16,116 nt of DNA, taken from Verrucomicrobiota bacterium (lineage in GTDB: Bacteria > Verrucomicrobiota > Verrucomicrobiia > Opitutales > Opitutaceae). Below, in pieces: positions 5,399 through 12,859 of the stretch. The notes below the pieces were generated by a model. It ran no database searches. It had not been told where the DNA came from and saw only the letters and a program-made list of their open reading frames with translations. The stretch's first letter is position 1. Every line of letters starts with the position of its first letter. The DNA lies in the NCBI GenBank assembly GCA_023457715.1, contig JAEWKR010000088.1, forward strand, positions 1-16,116. Direction: 5' to 3'. The position numbers were made by a program, and so were the translations under genes.

Positions 5399-6337
5399 TT
5401 ACGCCGCGTGCGCCAGGCCGCTGCCCGGACCGTGCAGACGGTCGCGGTAAACAGAGGGCGACTCGCCGGCGACGCGCCGAAACACACGATTGAACTGCGA
5501 AAGGGACTGGAAGCCGGCCTCGTAGGCAGCCTCGCTGACCCGCTTGTGGGGGTTCAGGAGGATGTGCTTGACGGTCTCGACGCGCACCCGGGCCAGATAG
5601 TCCGTGAAGGTGAGGCCGGTGGCCGACTTGAAGAGCTTGCAGAAGTAGAACGGGCTGGTGTTCACCGCGCGGGCCACGTCGGTCAGCGCGATCTCCTCGG
5701 CGTAGTGCTGCGCAATGAACGCGCGGGCCCGGGTGATGACCGGCGCCTCGGCGCTGGCCTCCTGCGTGACGATCTGGTTGCTCTTCGACGAAAGGTGGGC
5801 GGCGAAGATGGAAAGGAGCCGCACGACGGCGTCGTACTGCTTCTTCGGCAGGACACGTGTCGAAAAGTACGCCTGCTTCAGCTCCTCGGCATTGATCATC
5901 TGGTCGAGGCCCATGGTGCTCGCCATCTTCTTGTAACGGGTGGGGGTCGGGGCCTGCATCATCACCTGGCCGGTTTGCAGATAACCCAGCACGGTATCGC
6001 CGATGCGGATCGGCACAGCCGATTCGGTCAGCCCGGCGTAGCACTGTTCCGTCTTCGCCTCGCAGGTCGCGCTGTCGGCGAGCCGGCCCTGCAGCTGCAG
6101 GCACGCGGCGCAGGACTTGTTGGTCGCCGCCATCAGCGAGCAGAACTTGTTCGCCTGCTTCGAATCGTGCAGGGGGGCCTGAAAGGAGTCCGCGGCGCGA
6201 ATGCCGAGGGGAAGGCCGGTCGTGGCTTCGAACGCCGCCTGGTATTCCTTGTACAGATCGGACTTCTGGATCTGCGCGACCATCTCACGATGGCGGTGCG
6301 GATGTTCGGAAACCGGGATGGACGATTGGGTATTCAT
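5399..6337 (-). CDS. AraC-family transcriptional regulator with PocR sensory domain
   Basis: The 312-residue protein joins an N-terminal PocR-type ligand-binding domain (about 25-190; FCSLMAATNKSCAACLQLQ, then VPIRIGDTVLGYLQTGQVM) to a C-terminal AraC double helix-turn-helix (about 200-300; ARAVNTSPFYFCKLFKSATGL and SEAAYEAGFQSLSQFNRVFRR). PocR domains bind small ligands and are best known from propanediol utilisation control; the ligand here is unknown. Five cysteines cluster in the sensory domain (66, 76, 79, 92, 99), including CxxC. The frame is open to 6406, but ATG 6335-6337 (MNTQSSIPV) gives the usual N-terminus. No Shine-Dalgarno is seen. The gene is divergent from the PAS kinase cluster, so it may control that cluster and itself through the spacer palindromes. 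An intrinsic terminator follows. Confidence 0.92.
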   Translation of the reverse strand: MNTQSSIPVSEHPHRHREMVAQIQKSDLYKEYQAAFEATTGLPLGIRAADSFQAPLHDSKQANKFCSLMAATNKSCAACLQLQGRLADSATCEAKTEQCYAGLTESAVPIRIGDTVLGYLQTGQVMMQAPTPTRYKKMASTMGLDQMINAEELKQAYFSTRVLPKKQYDAVVRLLSIFAAHLSSKSNQIVTQEASAEAPVITRARAFIAQHYAEEIALTDVARAVNTSPFYFCKLFKSATGLTFTDYLARVRVETVKHILLNPHKRVSEAAYEAGFQSLSQFNRVFRRVAGESPSVYRDRLHGPGSGLAHAA

Positions 6338-6395
6338 GTGGGTGGTCGCTATCGACGGGCAGAAGTTAGCAAATAATGCACAGTGCGGAAATTGG

Positions 6396-6430
6396 TGTGC
6401 GCGCACATTCTGACTAAGGATAATCCTTAG
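6396..6430. promoter_or_regulatory. two palindromes in the divergent regulator/kinase spacer (candidate operators)
   Basis: TGTGCGCGCACA (6396-6407) is a perfect 12-bp palindrome. CTAAGGAT-A-ATCCTTAG (6414-6430) has perfect 8-bp arms around a single base. They are six bases apart, between the AraC/PocR start (6337) and the kinase start (6519). Position and symmetry suggest operator sites for a dimeric regulator. AraC proteins usually bind direct or asymmetric sites, so the binder could be another protein. No confident -10/-35 boxes were found. Confidence 0.5.
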
Positions 6431-6518
6431 CCGGACTCAGCCGCCAAAGTAGAACGCGCGGGTGGGGTGGGACTTGCGCGCTTGCGCACCTCGTGGCCGG
6501 GGATTAGGTCTTCTCATC

Positions 6519-7769
6519 GTGTCCCTTCCCCCGTACCAAGACCTTTCCCGCGAGGAGCTGGTGGCCCGGCTCGCCGAACTGGAGCGGACGTCCACCTCCG
6601 AGCGGCGCGAGTCCGAGGAGCGCTTCCATGCCACCGAGGCGGAGCTGCGCGACATCAAGGCGGCGCTCGACGAGCATTCGATTGTGGCCATCACCGACGG
6701 GGTCGGCCGGATCACGTACGTGAATGACAAGTTCTGCGCGATCTCGCAGTATTCGCGGGCGGAACTGATCGGGCAGGACCACCGGATCATCAACTCGCGG
6801 CATCATCCCAAGGAATTCTTCCGCGACCTGTGGCGGACGATCGCGCACGGCAAGGTGTGGCGGGGCGAAATCTGCAACCGGGCGAAGGACGGCTCCCTAT
6901 ACTGGGTTGAGACGACCATTTTCCCCCGGCTGAACGACCAGGGCCGGCCGGTCCAGTACGTGGCCATCCGCACGGACATCACCAAGCGCAAGGCCGACGA
7001 GGAGAACCTGAAGCAGTTCGCCCGCGAACTGGAGGAGAAGAACAAGGAACTCGAGACCATCGTGTACACGGTCTCGCACGACCTCCGCTCCCCGCTCGTC
7101 AACGTCCAGGGGTTCGGCAAGCAGCTGAACCGCGCCTGCGAAAAAGTGGTGGCGGCGGCCGCCACGGCGCCGGACGGCCGGCTGGCCGTGGCTGATTTGA
7201 AGCCGCAGTTCGAGGGCGCGATCCCGCAGGCGCTGAAGTTCATCAACGCCGGCGTGAACAAGATGGAAATGCTGCTGGCGGGCCTCCTGCGCTATTCGCG
7301 GCTCGGCCGGATCACCCTGACCATCCGGCCCATCGACATGAATGCGCTGATGGGGGAGATCGTGGCCTCGATGAAATTCCAGATCGAGAATGCGCGCGCC
7401 ACCGTCGAGGTGGAAGCACTGCCGCACGGCCTCGGCGATGTCGCGCAGACGAACCAGGTCTTCGCCAACCTCCTCGACAACGCGCTGAAGTATCGCGATC
7501 CCTCGCGCCCGCTGCGGGTGCGCGTCACCGGCCGGGTCGAGAACGGCGAATCGATTTACGCGGTGGAGGACAATGGCATCGGCATGGCGCCGCAGCATCA
7601 GCCCAAGGCGTTCGAGATCTTTCACCGCCTGAATCCCGATGAAACCCCGGGCGAAGGCCTGGGTCTCACCATCGCCCAACGCGTGCTGGAACGGCAACGG
7701 GGTCGAATCTGGGTGGAGAGTGCCGAGGGCAAGGGCTCCACGTTTTTTGTTTCACTGCCCACCGCCTAG
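6519..7769 (+). CDS. PAS-domain sensor histidine kinase
   Basis: A soluble sensor kinase of 416 residues with no membrane segment. A coiled coil (about 10-50) precedes a PAS domain (50-155: SIVAITDGVGRITYVNDKFC to the PAC segment YVAIRTDITKRKADEE), a second helical linker, a HisKA domain with the H-box YTVSHDLRSPL (phospho-acceptor His187), and a HATPase domain with N-box NLLDNALKY, VEDNGIGM, AFEIFHRL and GEGLGL. The DHp helices are separated by a long Ala-rich insertion (about 206-236), a layout seen in phytochrome-like kinases that pair with Rcp1-type receivers. GTG 6519 is chosen over ATG 6462 because the upstream codons are non-homologous and a weak TTAGG lies before the GTG. A single-domain receiver follows after 21 bases, the likely phospho-partner. 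Confidence 0.93.
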   Translation: MSLPPYQDLSREELVARLAELERTSTSERRESEERFHATEAELRDIKAALDEHSIVAITDGVGRITYVNDKFCAISQYSRAELIGQDHRIINSRHHPKEFFRDLWRTIAHGKVWRGEICNRAKDGSLYWVETTIFPRLNDQGRPVQYVAIRTDITKRKADEENLKQFARELEEKNKELETIVYTVSHDLRSPLVNVQGFGKQLNRACEKVVAAAATAPDGRLAVADLKPQFEGAIPQALKFINAGVNKMEMLLAGLLRYSRLGRITLTIRPIDMNALMGEIVASMKFQIENARATVEVEALPHGLGDVAQTNQVFANLLDNALKYRDPSRPLRVRVTGRVENGESIYAVEDNGIGMAPQHQPKAFEIFHRLNPDETPGEGLGLTIAQRVLERQRGRIWVESAEGKGSTFFVSLPTA

Positions 7770-7790
7770 TGCCAAATCTGCCCCTCCCAC

Positions 7791-8243
7791 ATGAAGAAGC
7801 AGGCACCGAATATCCTCATCGTCGACGACGACGAAGGTCACGCGATCCTCGTCCGTCAAAATCTCGAGGCCGCCGGCCTGAACAACCGGATTGAGCATTT
7901 CCGGGATGGGCAGGCGGTGCTGAACTATTTCTTCAATCCCGACGGGACGTCCCAGCGGCATCCCGGCGAGGTTTATCTCGTCCTGCTCGACATCCGGATG
8001 CCCAAGGTGGACGGCATCGAGGTGCTGCGGCGGCTGAAGGGGGATCCCGAGCTGCGCAAGATTCCGGTGATCATGCTCACGACCACCGACGATCAGCGCG
8101 AGGTGGAGCGCTGCCACCGGCTGGGGTGCAGTGTCTACATCCAGAAGCCGGTGGATTACGACAAGTTTGCCGAGGCGATCCGCCGGCTGGGTTTGTTTGT
8201 CACGCTCCTGCTCGTTCCGGCGATGAACGACGGCCAATCGTGA
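7791..8243 (+). CDS. single-domain response regulator (Rcp1/CheY-like)
   Basis: A 150-residue stand-alone receiver. The acidic pocket IVDDDEG (10-16), phospho-acceptor Asp67 in LVLLDIRMPKVDG, Thr98 in MLTTTDD and Lys119 in YIQKPV are all present, so it should be phosphorylatable. The loop NYFFNPDGTSQRHPGE before the phosphorylation site is typical of Rcp1-like receivers paired with phytochrome-type kinases. There is no output domain, so it acts by protein contact or as a phosphate shuttle. It lies 21 bases after the PAS kinase and its stop codon overlaps the GTG start of the next kinase, so translation is probably coupled. The leader is pyrimidine-rich without Shine-Dalgarno. The C-terminal tail LGLFVTLLLVPAMNDGQS is unusually hydrophobic. 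Confidence 0.94.
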   Translation: MKKQAPNILIVDDDEGHAILVRQNLEAAGLNNRIEHFRDGQAVLNYFFNPDGTSQRHPGEVYLVLLDIRMPKVDGIEVLRRLKGDPELRKIPVIMLTTTDDQREVERCHRLGCSVYIQKPVDYDKFAEAIRRLGLFVTLLLVPAMNDGQS

Positions 8244-9655
8244 GCGGAGCGGCGCCGACCATCCTTGTTGTCGACGACGACGAGGGCCTGCGGGTGCTGA
8301 TGGCCGAAACGCTGCGCGCCGAGAATTTCACGGTGGCGAGCGCCGGCAGCGGGGTGGAGGCGTTGCAATGGCTGGAAAAGAACACGGCGGACCTGATGGT
8401 CCTGGATCTGAAGCTCCAGGACGTGGTCGGGCAGACCCTGGTCAAGCGGCTGAAGGACCATCACGTGCCGGTTCCCTTTCTCGTCGTGACCGGCCAGGGC
8501 GACGAGAAGGTCGCGGTGGACGTGATGAAGCAGGGCGCGCTCGATTACGTCATGAAGGACACGGGCTTGCTCGATCTGCTGCCCGGCGTGGTCCGTCGGG
8601 CCATCGAGGCGATCGAGCGCGACCGCCAGCTGCTCCAGACGCAGGCGAGCCTGCGCGAGAGCGAAGCCCGTTTCGCGGCCGCGATGCGCGCGACCAACGA
8701 CGGGGTCTGGGAATGGCGCATTGCCGACGATTCCGCGTATTTCTCCCCCCGCTGGAAGGCGATTCTCGGCTACCAGCAGCATGAGATCGGCGAGACCCGC
8801 GACGAATGGCGCCGCCGGATTCATTTTCAGGATGCCGAGCGCGTGCAAAAGGCGTTCCGCGATTTTCTCGATGGCGCGATTGTGAGCTTCAGCCTGGAGT
8901 ACCGGCTCCAGCACAAGGACGGCTCCTACCGGTGGATCCACTCGCGCGCCGTCCTGGAGCGCGACGCGGCGGGCCGGCCGGTGCGGATGATCGGCGCGAA
9001 TTCCGACATCACCGACCGCAAGGAACTCGAAAAGGAACTGCTCAGCATCAGCGACCGGGAGCAGCGACGCATCGGCCAGGATCTGCACGACGGCCTCGGC
9101 CAGCAGCTGACGGCGATCGAGTTCATGTGCCAGTCGCTGCGCGCCGACCTGAAGAACGCCAAACCCGAACTGCGCGAGCAGGTCTCGGCGCTCGGCGCCT
9201 TTTTGCGGCAGGCGATCACGCAGACGCGCGCGCTGGCGCATGGGTTGACGGCGTTCGTGCTGGACGCCGCGGGCCTGCAGGGCGCCCTGGCGGAATTGGT
9301 CGACAACACGGCCAAGCTCAGCCGGGTGACGTGCCGGTTGCGCACCAGCGGGACAGTGCGGGTGAAGGATGGCGAAACGGCGGTGCATCTCTACCGGATT
9401 GCCCAGGAGGCCATCGGCAATGCGCTCAAGCATGCGAAGGCGACGGAGATCGTCGTCACGCTCGCGGCGAGGGCCGGCTTCGTGGTGCTGAAGATCTCCG
9501 ACAACGGCCTGGGCCTGCCGGAGGAACACACCGGGACCGGGGTGGGCCTGCGCGTGATGCAGCACCGTGCCGCGACCATCGGCGCCGAACTTTCCGTGCA
9601 GTCGAAACCCGGGAAGGGCGTGACCATCGCCTGCACATTGCGTCAGGCTGCCTGA
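8240..9655 (+). CDS. REC-PAS-HisKA_3 histidine kinase (NarX/DegS-type core)
   Basis: The 471-residue protein has a receiver domain first (1-125: ILVVDDDEG, phospho-acceptor Asp56 in LMVLDLKLQD, Thr84, Lys106), then a PAS fold with PAC (about 140-262: FAAAMRATNDGVWEW to GANSDITDRKELE). A HisKA_3 dimerisation domain follows (REQRRIGQDLHDGLGQQLTAIE, phospho-acceptor His283), then a HATPase domain (YRIAQEAIGNALKHA near 385-399, DNGLGL near 421, GTGVGL). The receiver sits on the input side, so phosphorylation of Asp56 by the upstream kinase may gate this kinase. HisKA_3 kinases partner with NarL/LuxR-type regulators, and exactly such a gene follows 24 bases on. The GTG start overlaps the previous stop codon (GTGA), indicating translational coupling; a longer open frame to 8126 would overlap the receiver gene. 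Confidence 0.94.
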   Translation: MSGAAPTILVVDDDEGLRVLMAETLRAENFTVASAGSGVEALQWLEKNTADLMVLDLKLQDVVGQTLVKRLKDHHVPVPFLVVTGQGDEKVAVDVMKQGALDYVMKDTGLLDLLPGVVRRAIEAIERDRQLLQTQASLRESEARFAAAMRATNDGVWEWRIADDSAYFSPRWKAILGYQQHEIGETRDEWRRRIHFQDAERVQKAFRDFLDGAIVSFSLEYRLQHKDGSYRWIHSRAVLERDAAGRPVRMIGANSDITDRKELEKELLSISDREQRRIGQDLHDGLGQQLTAIEFMCQSLRADLKNAKPELREQVSALGAFLRQAITQTRALAHGLTAFVLDAAGLQGALAELVDNTAKLSRVTCRLRTSGTVRVKDGETAVHLYRIAQEAIGNALKHAKATEIVVTLAARAGFVVLKISDNGLGLPEEHTGTGVGLRVMQHRAATIGAELSVQSKPGKGVTIACTLRQAA

Positions 9656-9679
9656 TTCTCACCTTTTCTCCCTGCACCT

Positions 9680-10393
9680 ATGCCCAAGCGACCCACCCGC
9701 GAAGCACCGGCGCCCGCCCCCGCCGTCCCCCCGGCGCCGCCCCGGAAGAAGATCCTGATCGTCGACGACCATCCGTTCATGCGGGCGGGCCTGGCCCAGC
9801 TGATCGACAAGCAGCCTGATCTCCAGGTCTGCGGAGAGGCGGGCGAACCTGGCGAGGCGCTCCGCAAGCTGGAAACGACACCGGTGGATCTCGTCCTCAC
9901 GGACATCACCATGCCAGGCCGAAGCGGCATCGAGTTCATCAAGGACGTGCAGGCGATCCACCCGCGGCTGCCGATGCTGGTCGTGTCAATGCACGACGAG
10001 GGCCTTTACGCGGAACGCGTGCTGCGCGCGGGTGCCCGCGGCTACATCATGAAGGAGGCCGGCGGGGAGAATCTGCTGTTTGCCATCCGTCAGGTGCTCG
10101 CCGGCCAGGCCTACGTGAGCCCCAGCGTCTCGGCGAAGATTCTCGACAACATGTCGGCGCCCAGGCCGCGCGGTTCGAGTTCGCCGATCGAGAAACTGAG
10201 CGATCGTGAGTTCGAGATCTTCCAGCTCGTCGGCCACGGCAAAAGCACGAAGGACATCGCGCAGCAGCTCGGACTGAGCCCGAAGACCGTCGATGTCCAC
10301 CGGGCCAACATCAAGGAGAAGCTCGGGCTGAGGGACGCCACCGCGCTCGTGCGGCACGCGGTGCGATGGGTGGAGACGCAGGGGGCGGAGTAG
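9680..10393 (+). CDS. NarL/LuxR-type response regulator
   Basis: DNA-binding output of the kinase cluster. The 237-residue protein has a Pro/Ala-rich lead (1-22) and a receiver domain (24-145: ILIVDDHPFMRAGL, phospho-acceptor Asp75 in LVLTDITMPGRSG, Ser103, Lys125 in GYIMKEAG). After a short linker comes a C-terminal LuxR/GerE helix-turn-helix (about 170-230: LSDREFEIFQLVGHGKSTKDIAQQLGLSP, then TVDVHRANIKEKLGL). All receiver active-site residues are intact. It lies 24 bases after the REC-PAS-HisKA_3 kinase, its expected phosphodonor. The leader before ATG is pyrimidine-rich and has no Shine-Dalgarno. Targets are not evident. The gene ends right before an inverted heptamer array that could act as its terminator. 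Confidence 0.95.
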   Translation: MPKRPTREAPAPAPAVPPAPPRKKILIVDDHPFMRAGLAQLIDKQPDLQVCGEAGEPGEALRKLETTPVDLVLTDITMPGRSGIEFIKDVQAIHPRLPMLVVSMHDEGLYAERVLRAGARGYIMKEAGGENLLFAIRQVLAGQAYVSPSVSAKILDNMSAPRPRGSSSPIEKLSDREFEIFQLVGHGKSTKDIAQQLGLSPKTVDVHRANIKEKLGLRDATALVRHAVRWVETQGAE

Positions 10394-10395
10394 GG

Positions 10396-10522
10396 GTTTC
10401 TGGTTTCTAGTTTCTCGTTCCTAGTTTCTCGTTTCTAGTTTTCGTTTCTCGTTTTTCGTTTCCCGACAGCATCAAGCGACCAGAAACTAGAAACTAGAAA
10501 CCAGAAACTAGAAACCAGGAAC
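10396..10522. repeat. inverted GTTTCTN heptamer array between convergent genes
   Basis: Ten consecutive words run from 10396 to 10464: GTTTCTG, GTTTCTA, GTTTCTC, GTTCCTA, GTTTCTC, GTTTCTA, GTTTTC (one base short), GTTTCTC, GTTTTTC, GTTTCCC. After a 16-base spacer (10465-10480), six complementary words follow (10481-10522): CAGAAAC, TAGAAAC, TAGAAAC, CAGAAAC, TAGAAAC, CAGGAAC. The seventh base varies while GTTTCT is kept. The outer ends pair best: 10400-10415 is exactly complementary to 10503-10518. It fills the gap between the response regulator and the S9 peptidase, which converge here, and may act as a bidirectional terminator. Confidence 0.85.
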
Positions 10523-10555
10523 CTCCGCTACGGCTCCGTTACGGCGCCGCTACGG
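10523..10555. repeat. three 11-bp repeats spanning the S9 peptidase stop codon
   Basis: CTCCGCTACGG, CTCCGTTACGG and CGCCGCTACGG follow directly on one another. The TTA in the middle copy is the TAA stop codon of the minus-strand peptidase (10539-10541). The repeat abuts the heptamer array without a gap. Confidence 0.65.
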
Positions 10556-12584
10556 GGACGCTCGCGGCGCGGGGGGCGAGGTGTTTCTCCAGGAAGGCTT
10601 CGATCCGCGTGTAGAGTTCCACCTGGTTCTCGACGTGGCCCATGCCGTGCCCTTCGCCACGCACGAGCATGGATTCATGGGGCACGTTATTCCGCTTGAG
10701 CACGGCAATCAGGTCGCGGGACTGGCCCACCTCGGCGACCATGTCGTCCTTCCCGTGGGCGATGAACATGGGCATCTTCACGCGGTCGGCCTGCCGCAGC
10801 GGCGAGATCGTCTCGAACAACTCCTTCTTGCGCGTCGGGTCGCCGAGCCGCCGCATCAGCCAGCCGTATTCCGCGGAATCGAACTGGTCGTAGCGCGCCG
10901 TATTGGCGATCTCGACCCAGTCGAAAACACCGGCGATCGAGACCGCGCAGCGGTAGAGCTCGGGCTGATGCACGGCGCCGCAGAGGGCGAGGTAGCCGCC
11001 GAACGAGCCGCCCATGATGGCGACGCGGTCGCGGTCGATCAGCTTGGTGGCGATCGCCGCTCTCGTGGCCGAGAACACATCCTCGCGCATCTTCACGAAG
11101 TCGTACTGGTCTTCTTCGGGAAACTGCCACTCGCGGCCGCTCGCGCCGCGATAGTTGACCAGCAGGACGGCATAGCCGCGGCTCGCCAAAAACTGCACTT
11201 CCTCGTTGAAGCCATAATACTCGCGCACGTACGGACCGCCATGCGGGAGCACGATCAGGGGCGCGGGTTTCTCGCGCGAGGTTGCCGCCGGCAGCGTCAG
11301 ATAACCGTCGAGTTGTTTTCCCTCCCTGGTCTTGAACCGCAGCATCTGCATCGGCTGCATCCGCTGGGGATCGAGCCAGGGGCGTGTAGGCTGGATCGAG
11401 GCCACCGTTTTCGCCTCGAGGTCGACCCAGTCGTAAAGCGCGGGCTGGCGATCCGAATAGCGGGCGACGACGAAGCGGGTGCGGGCGTCGTTCCAGTCGG
11501 AGATGGAAACGATCTGCTTGGGAAACATGGCCTCGAGCGATTGCTGCACCTCGGCCATCTTCGGGTCGAACCAGACGGTCCGCGGCGCCGCGCGGTGATA
11601 GCGCACGCCCAGGATCTGGTTGGTCTGACGATCCCAGGTGATGCTGCCTCTGAAGTCATAATCGGCGTCCTGCAACAACACCTCGCCGAGCTCACCGGTG
11701 ACGGCATTGAGGCGGCGCAGGGCGCGGGGTTTGTCGGGCGTGCGGGCGTCCAGCACCAGGAGTTCCCCGGGGGCGGTCCCGACCCCTTCGATCTCGATCA
11801 CGTCCAGGTCCACCGGACATTTGACCCAGACGCGGTCCTCCAGCCGGTGCAGTGTCCGATAGCCGTCTTTCGACGTAATGGCAAAAACGAGCTGATCCTT
11901 GATATCGAAACCGTACCAGATGGTGATGCCGCCCTCCGGCCGCGGGAAGGTCTTCAGAATGTGCCGGTTGTTGTTCTCGCGAACGCGCATGTAGTCGTCC
12001 ATCGTCACGCCGGCGGCCAGCAGGTTGAGGACCGGGCCGGTGTCCGCTTTGGTGTTGATGATGGAGACGCCTTCATCCCGGCCGGTCTCGAAATCGCTGC
12101 GCAGCCAGACATAGGGCTCGTTGGGCGTCGCGAGCGGAATGCGCATCAGCCGAGCGCCACTGTACTGAAGGACGGGAAAGGAGCGGTTGATCCTGCCCAC
12201 GTCCGCGACGCACAGCGCCAGCGCCCACAGCTTTTCCGTGCTCAGGTGGAACATCACCCGCCGGTCGCCGAGCCAGCTCACGCCGTACACGTCCTGGTCG
12301 CCTGAGCTGCCCGCAAACTCCACCTTCTTCGTGCCCAGGTCCTGCACCATGAGGAGATAGCGGTCCTGCGGGGAGGCGGTCAGCGCGGCGATGTGGGTGC
12401 CGGCGCGATTGATCGTGGGCGACTGCATCAACGGCTGGCGGAAGAAATCCACCGCGGGAATCGGCTGGTCACCCGGCACCGGCTGGAGCCGGGAAATATC
12501 CACCTTCGCGGCGAAGGCGGAAAGGGACGCGCCCAGGGCGAGCAGCGCGACCACGACGAGGCGGGGCAATGAACGGGCAGTCAT
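10539..12584 (-). CDS. secreted S9-family (prolyl oligopeptidase-like) peptidase
   Basis: Serine peptidase expected to cleave short peptides outside the cytoplasm. The 681-residue protein opens with a Sec signal peptide (MTARSLPRLVVVALLALGASLSAFA, likely cut near AFA-AKV). A beta-propeller-type N-terminal domain follows (about 60-400, with WLGDRRVMF and ITWDRQTNQILGVRYH), then a C-terminal alpha/beta hydrolase domain. The nucleophile is Ser527 in GGSFGGY, the acid lies in HGKDDMV (Asp613/614) and the histidine is His646 in GEGHGMGH. LIVLPHGGPY and GYAVLLVNYRGASGREW are typical of S9C acylaminoacyl-peptidase-like members. ATG 12584 is preferred because the signal peptide starts there; ATG 12602 adds six residues and cannot be excluded. 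No Shine-Dalgarno. The gene is divergent from the xylanase and converges on the response regulator across the heptamer array. Confidence 0.93.
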   Translation of the reverse strand: MTARSLPRLVVVALLALGASLSAFAAKVDISRLQPVPGDQPIPAVDFFRQPLMQSPTINRAGTHIAALTASPQDRYLLMVQDLGTKKVEFAGSSGDQDVYGVSWLGDRRVMFHLSTEKLWALALCVADVGRINRSFPVLQYSGARLMRIPLATPNEPYVWLRSDFETGRDEGVSIINTKADTGPVLNLLAAGVTMDDYMRVRENNNRHILKTFPRPEGGITIWYGFDIKDQLVFAITSKDGYRTLHRLEDRVWVKCPVDLDVIEIEGVGTAPGELLVLDARTPDKPRALRRLNAVTGELGEVLLQDADYDFRGSITWDRQTNQILGVRYHRAAPRTVWFDPKMAEVQQSLEAMFPKQIVSISDWNDARTRFVVARYSDRQPALYDWVDLEAKTVASIQPTRPWLDPQRMQPMQMLRFKTREGKQLDGYLTLPAATSREKPAPLIVLPHGGPYVREYYGFNEEVQFLASRGYAVLLVNYRGASGREWQFPEEDQYDFVKMREDVFSATRAAIATKLIDRDRVAIMGGSFGGYLALCGAVHQPELYRCAVSIAGVFDWVEIANTARYDQFDSAEYGWLMRRLGDPTRKKELFETISPLRQADRVKMPMFIAHGKDDMVAEVGQSRDLIAVLKRNNVPHESMLVRGEGHGMGHVENQVELYTRIEAFLEKHLAPRAASVPVAAP

Positions 12585-12859
12585 GGCTGGAAGTGTCGTC
12601 ATTAAACCGAGAACGGTTGGCGCGTGGCAAGCCCAGGTTACCGCGCCGCGCCGGACGCCGCGTGTGATCTGAGTGTCAACCGCGTCATGACCTATGTCTC
12701 CAGACGTATCGGATATTCTCCGACGCCCCGGCGGGTGTTCAAAGATTAGAGTCAGGAGACCCCTTGCGCGCCGGGCGTCCTCCACGAAGGTACCACCACA
12801 CCCCACCTGCCGGCTGCCTCTCCGGTGACCGCGCGTGGCGATTACCACCCCTGCATCAC
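12585..12859. promoter_or_regulatory. divergent spacer between S9 peptidase and xylanase
   Basis: This 275-base non-coding stretch must hold the promoters for both exported enzymes. Two small symmetric elements are visible: AACCG-AGAA-CGGTT (12605-12618), next to the peptidase start, and TCGGA-TATTC-TCCGA (12709-12723). Either could be an operator but both are short. No convincing -10/-35 pair or Shine-Dalgarno stands out, and no reading frame here looks coding. Confidence 0.35.

Noticed and set aside
10396..10522. CRISPR-like array
   Set aside because: Units are only 7 bases and contiguous, without unique spacers; the two halves are inverted and no cas genes are present.
10581..12305. A 574-codon plus-strand frame opposite the S9 peptidase
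   Set aside because: The minus-strand frame has a signal peptide and a complete catalytic triad; the plus frame is its shadow.
12764..12859. Upstream start for the xylanase
   Set aside because: It would bury the signal peptide 32 residues inside the protein; ATG 12860 gives a proper Sec leader.
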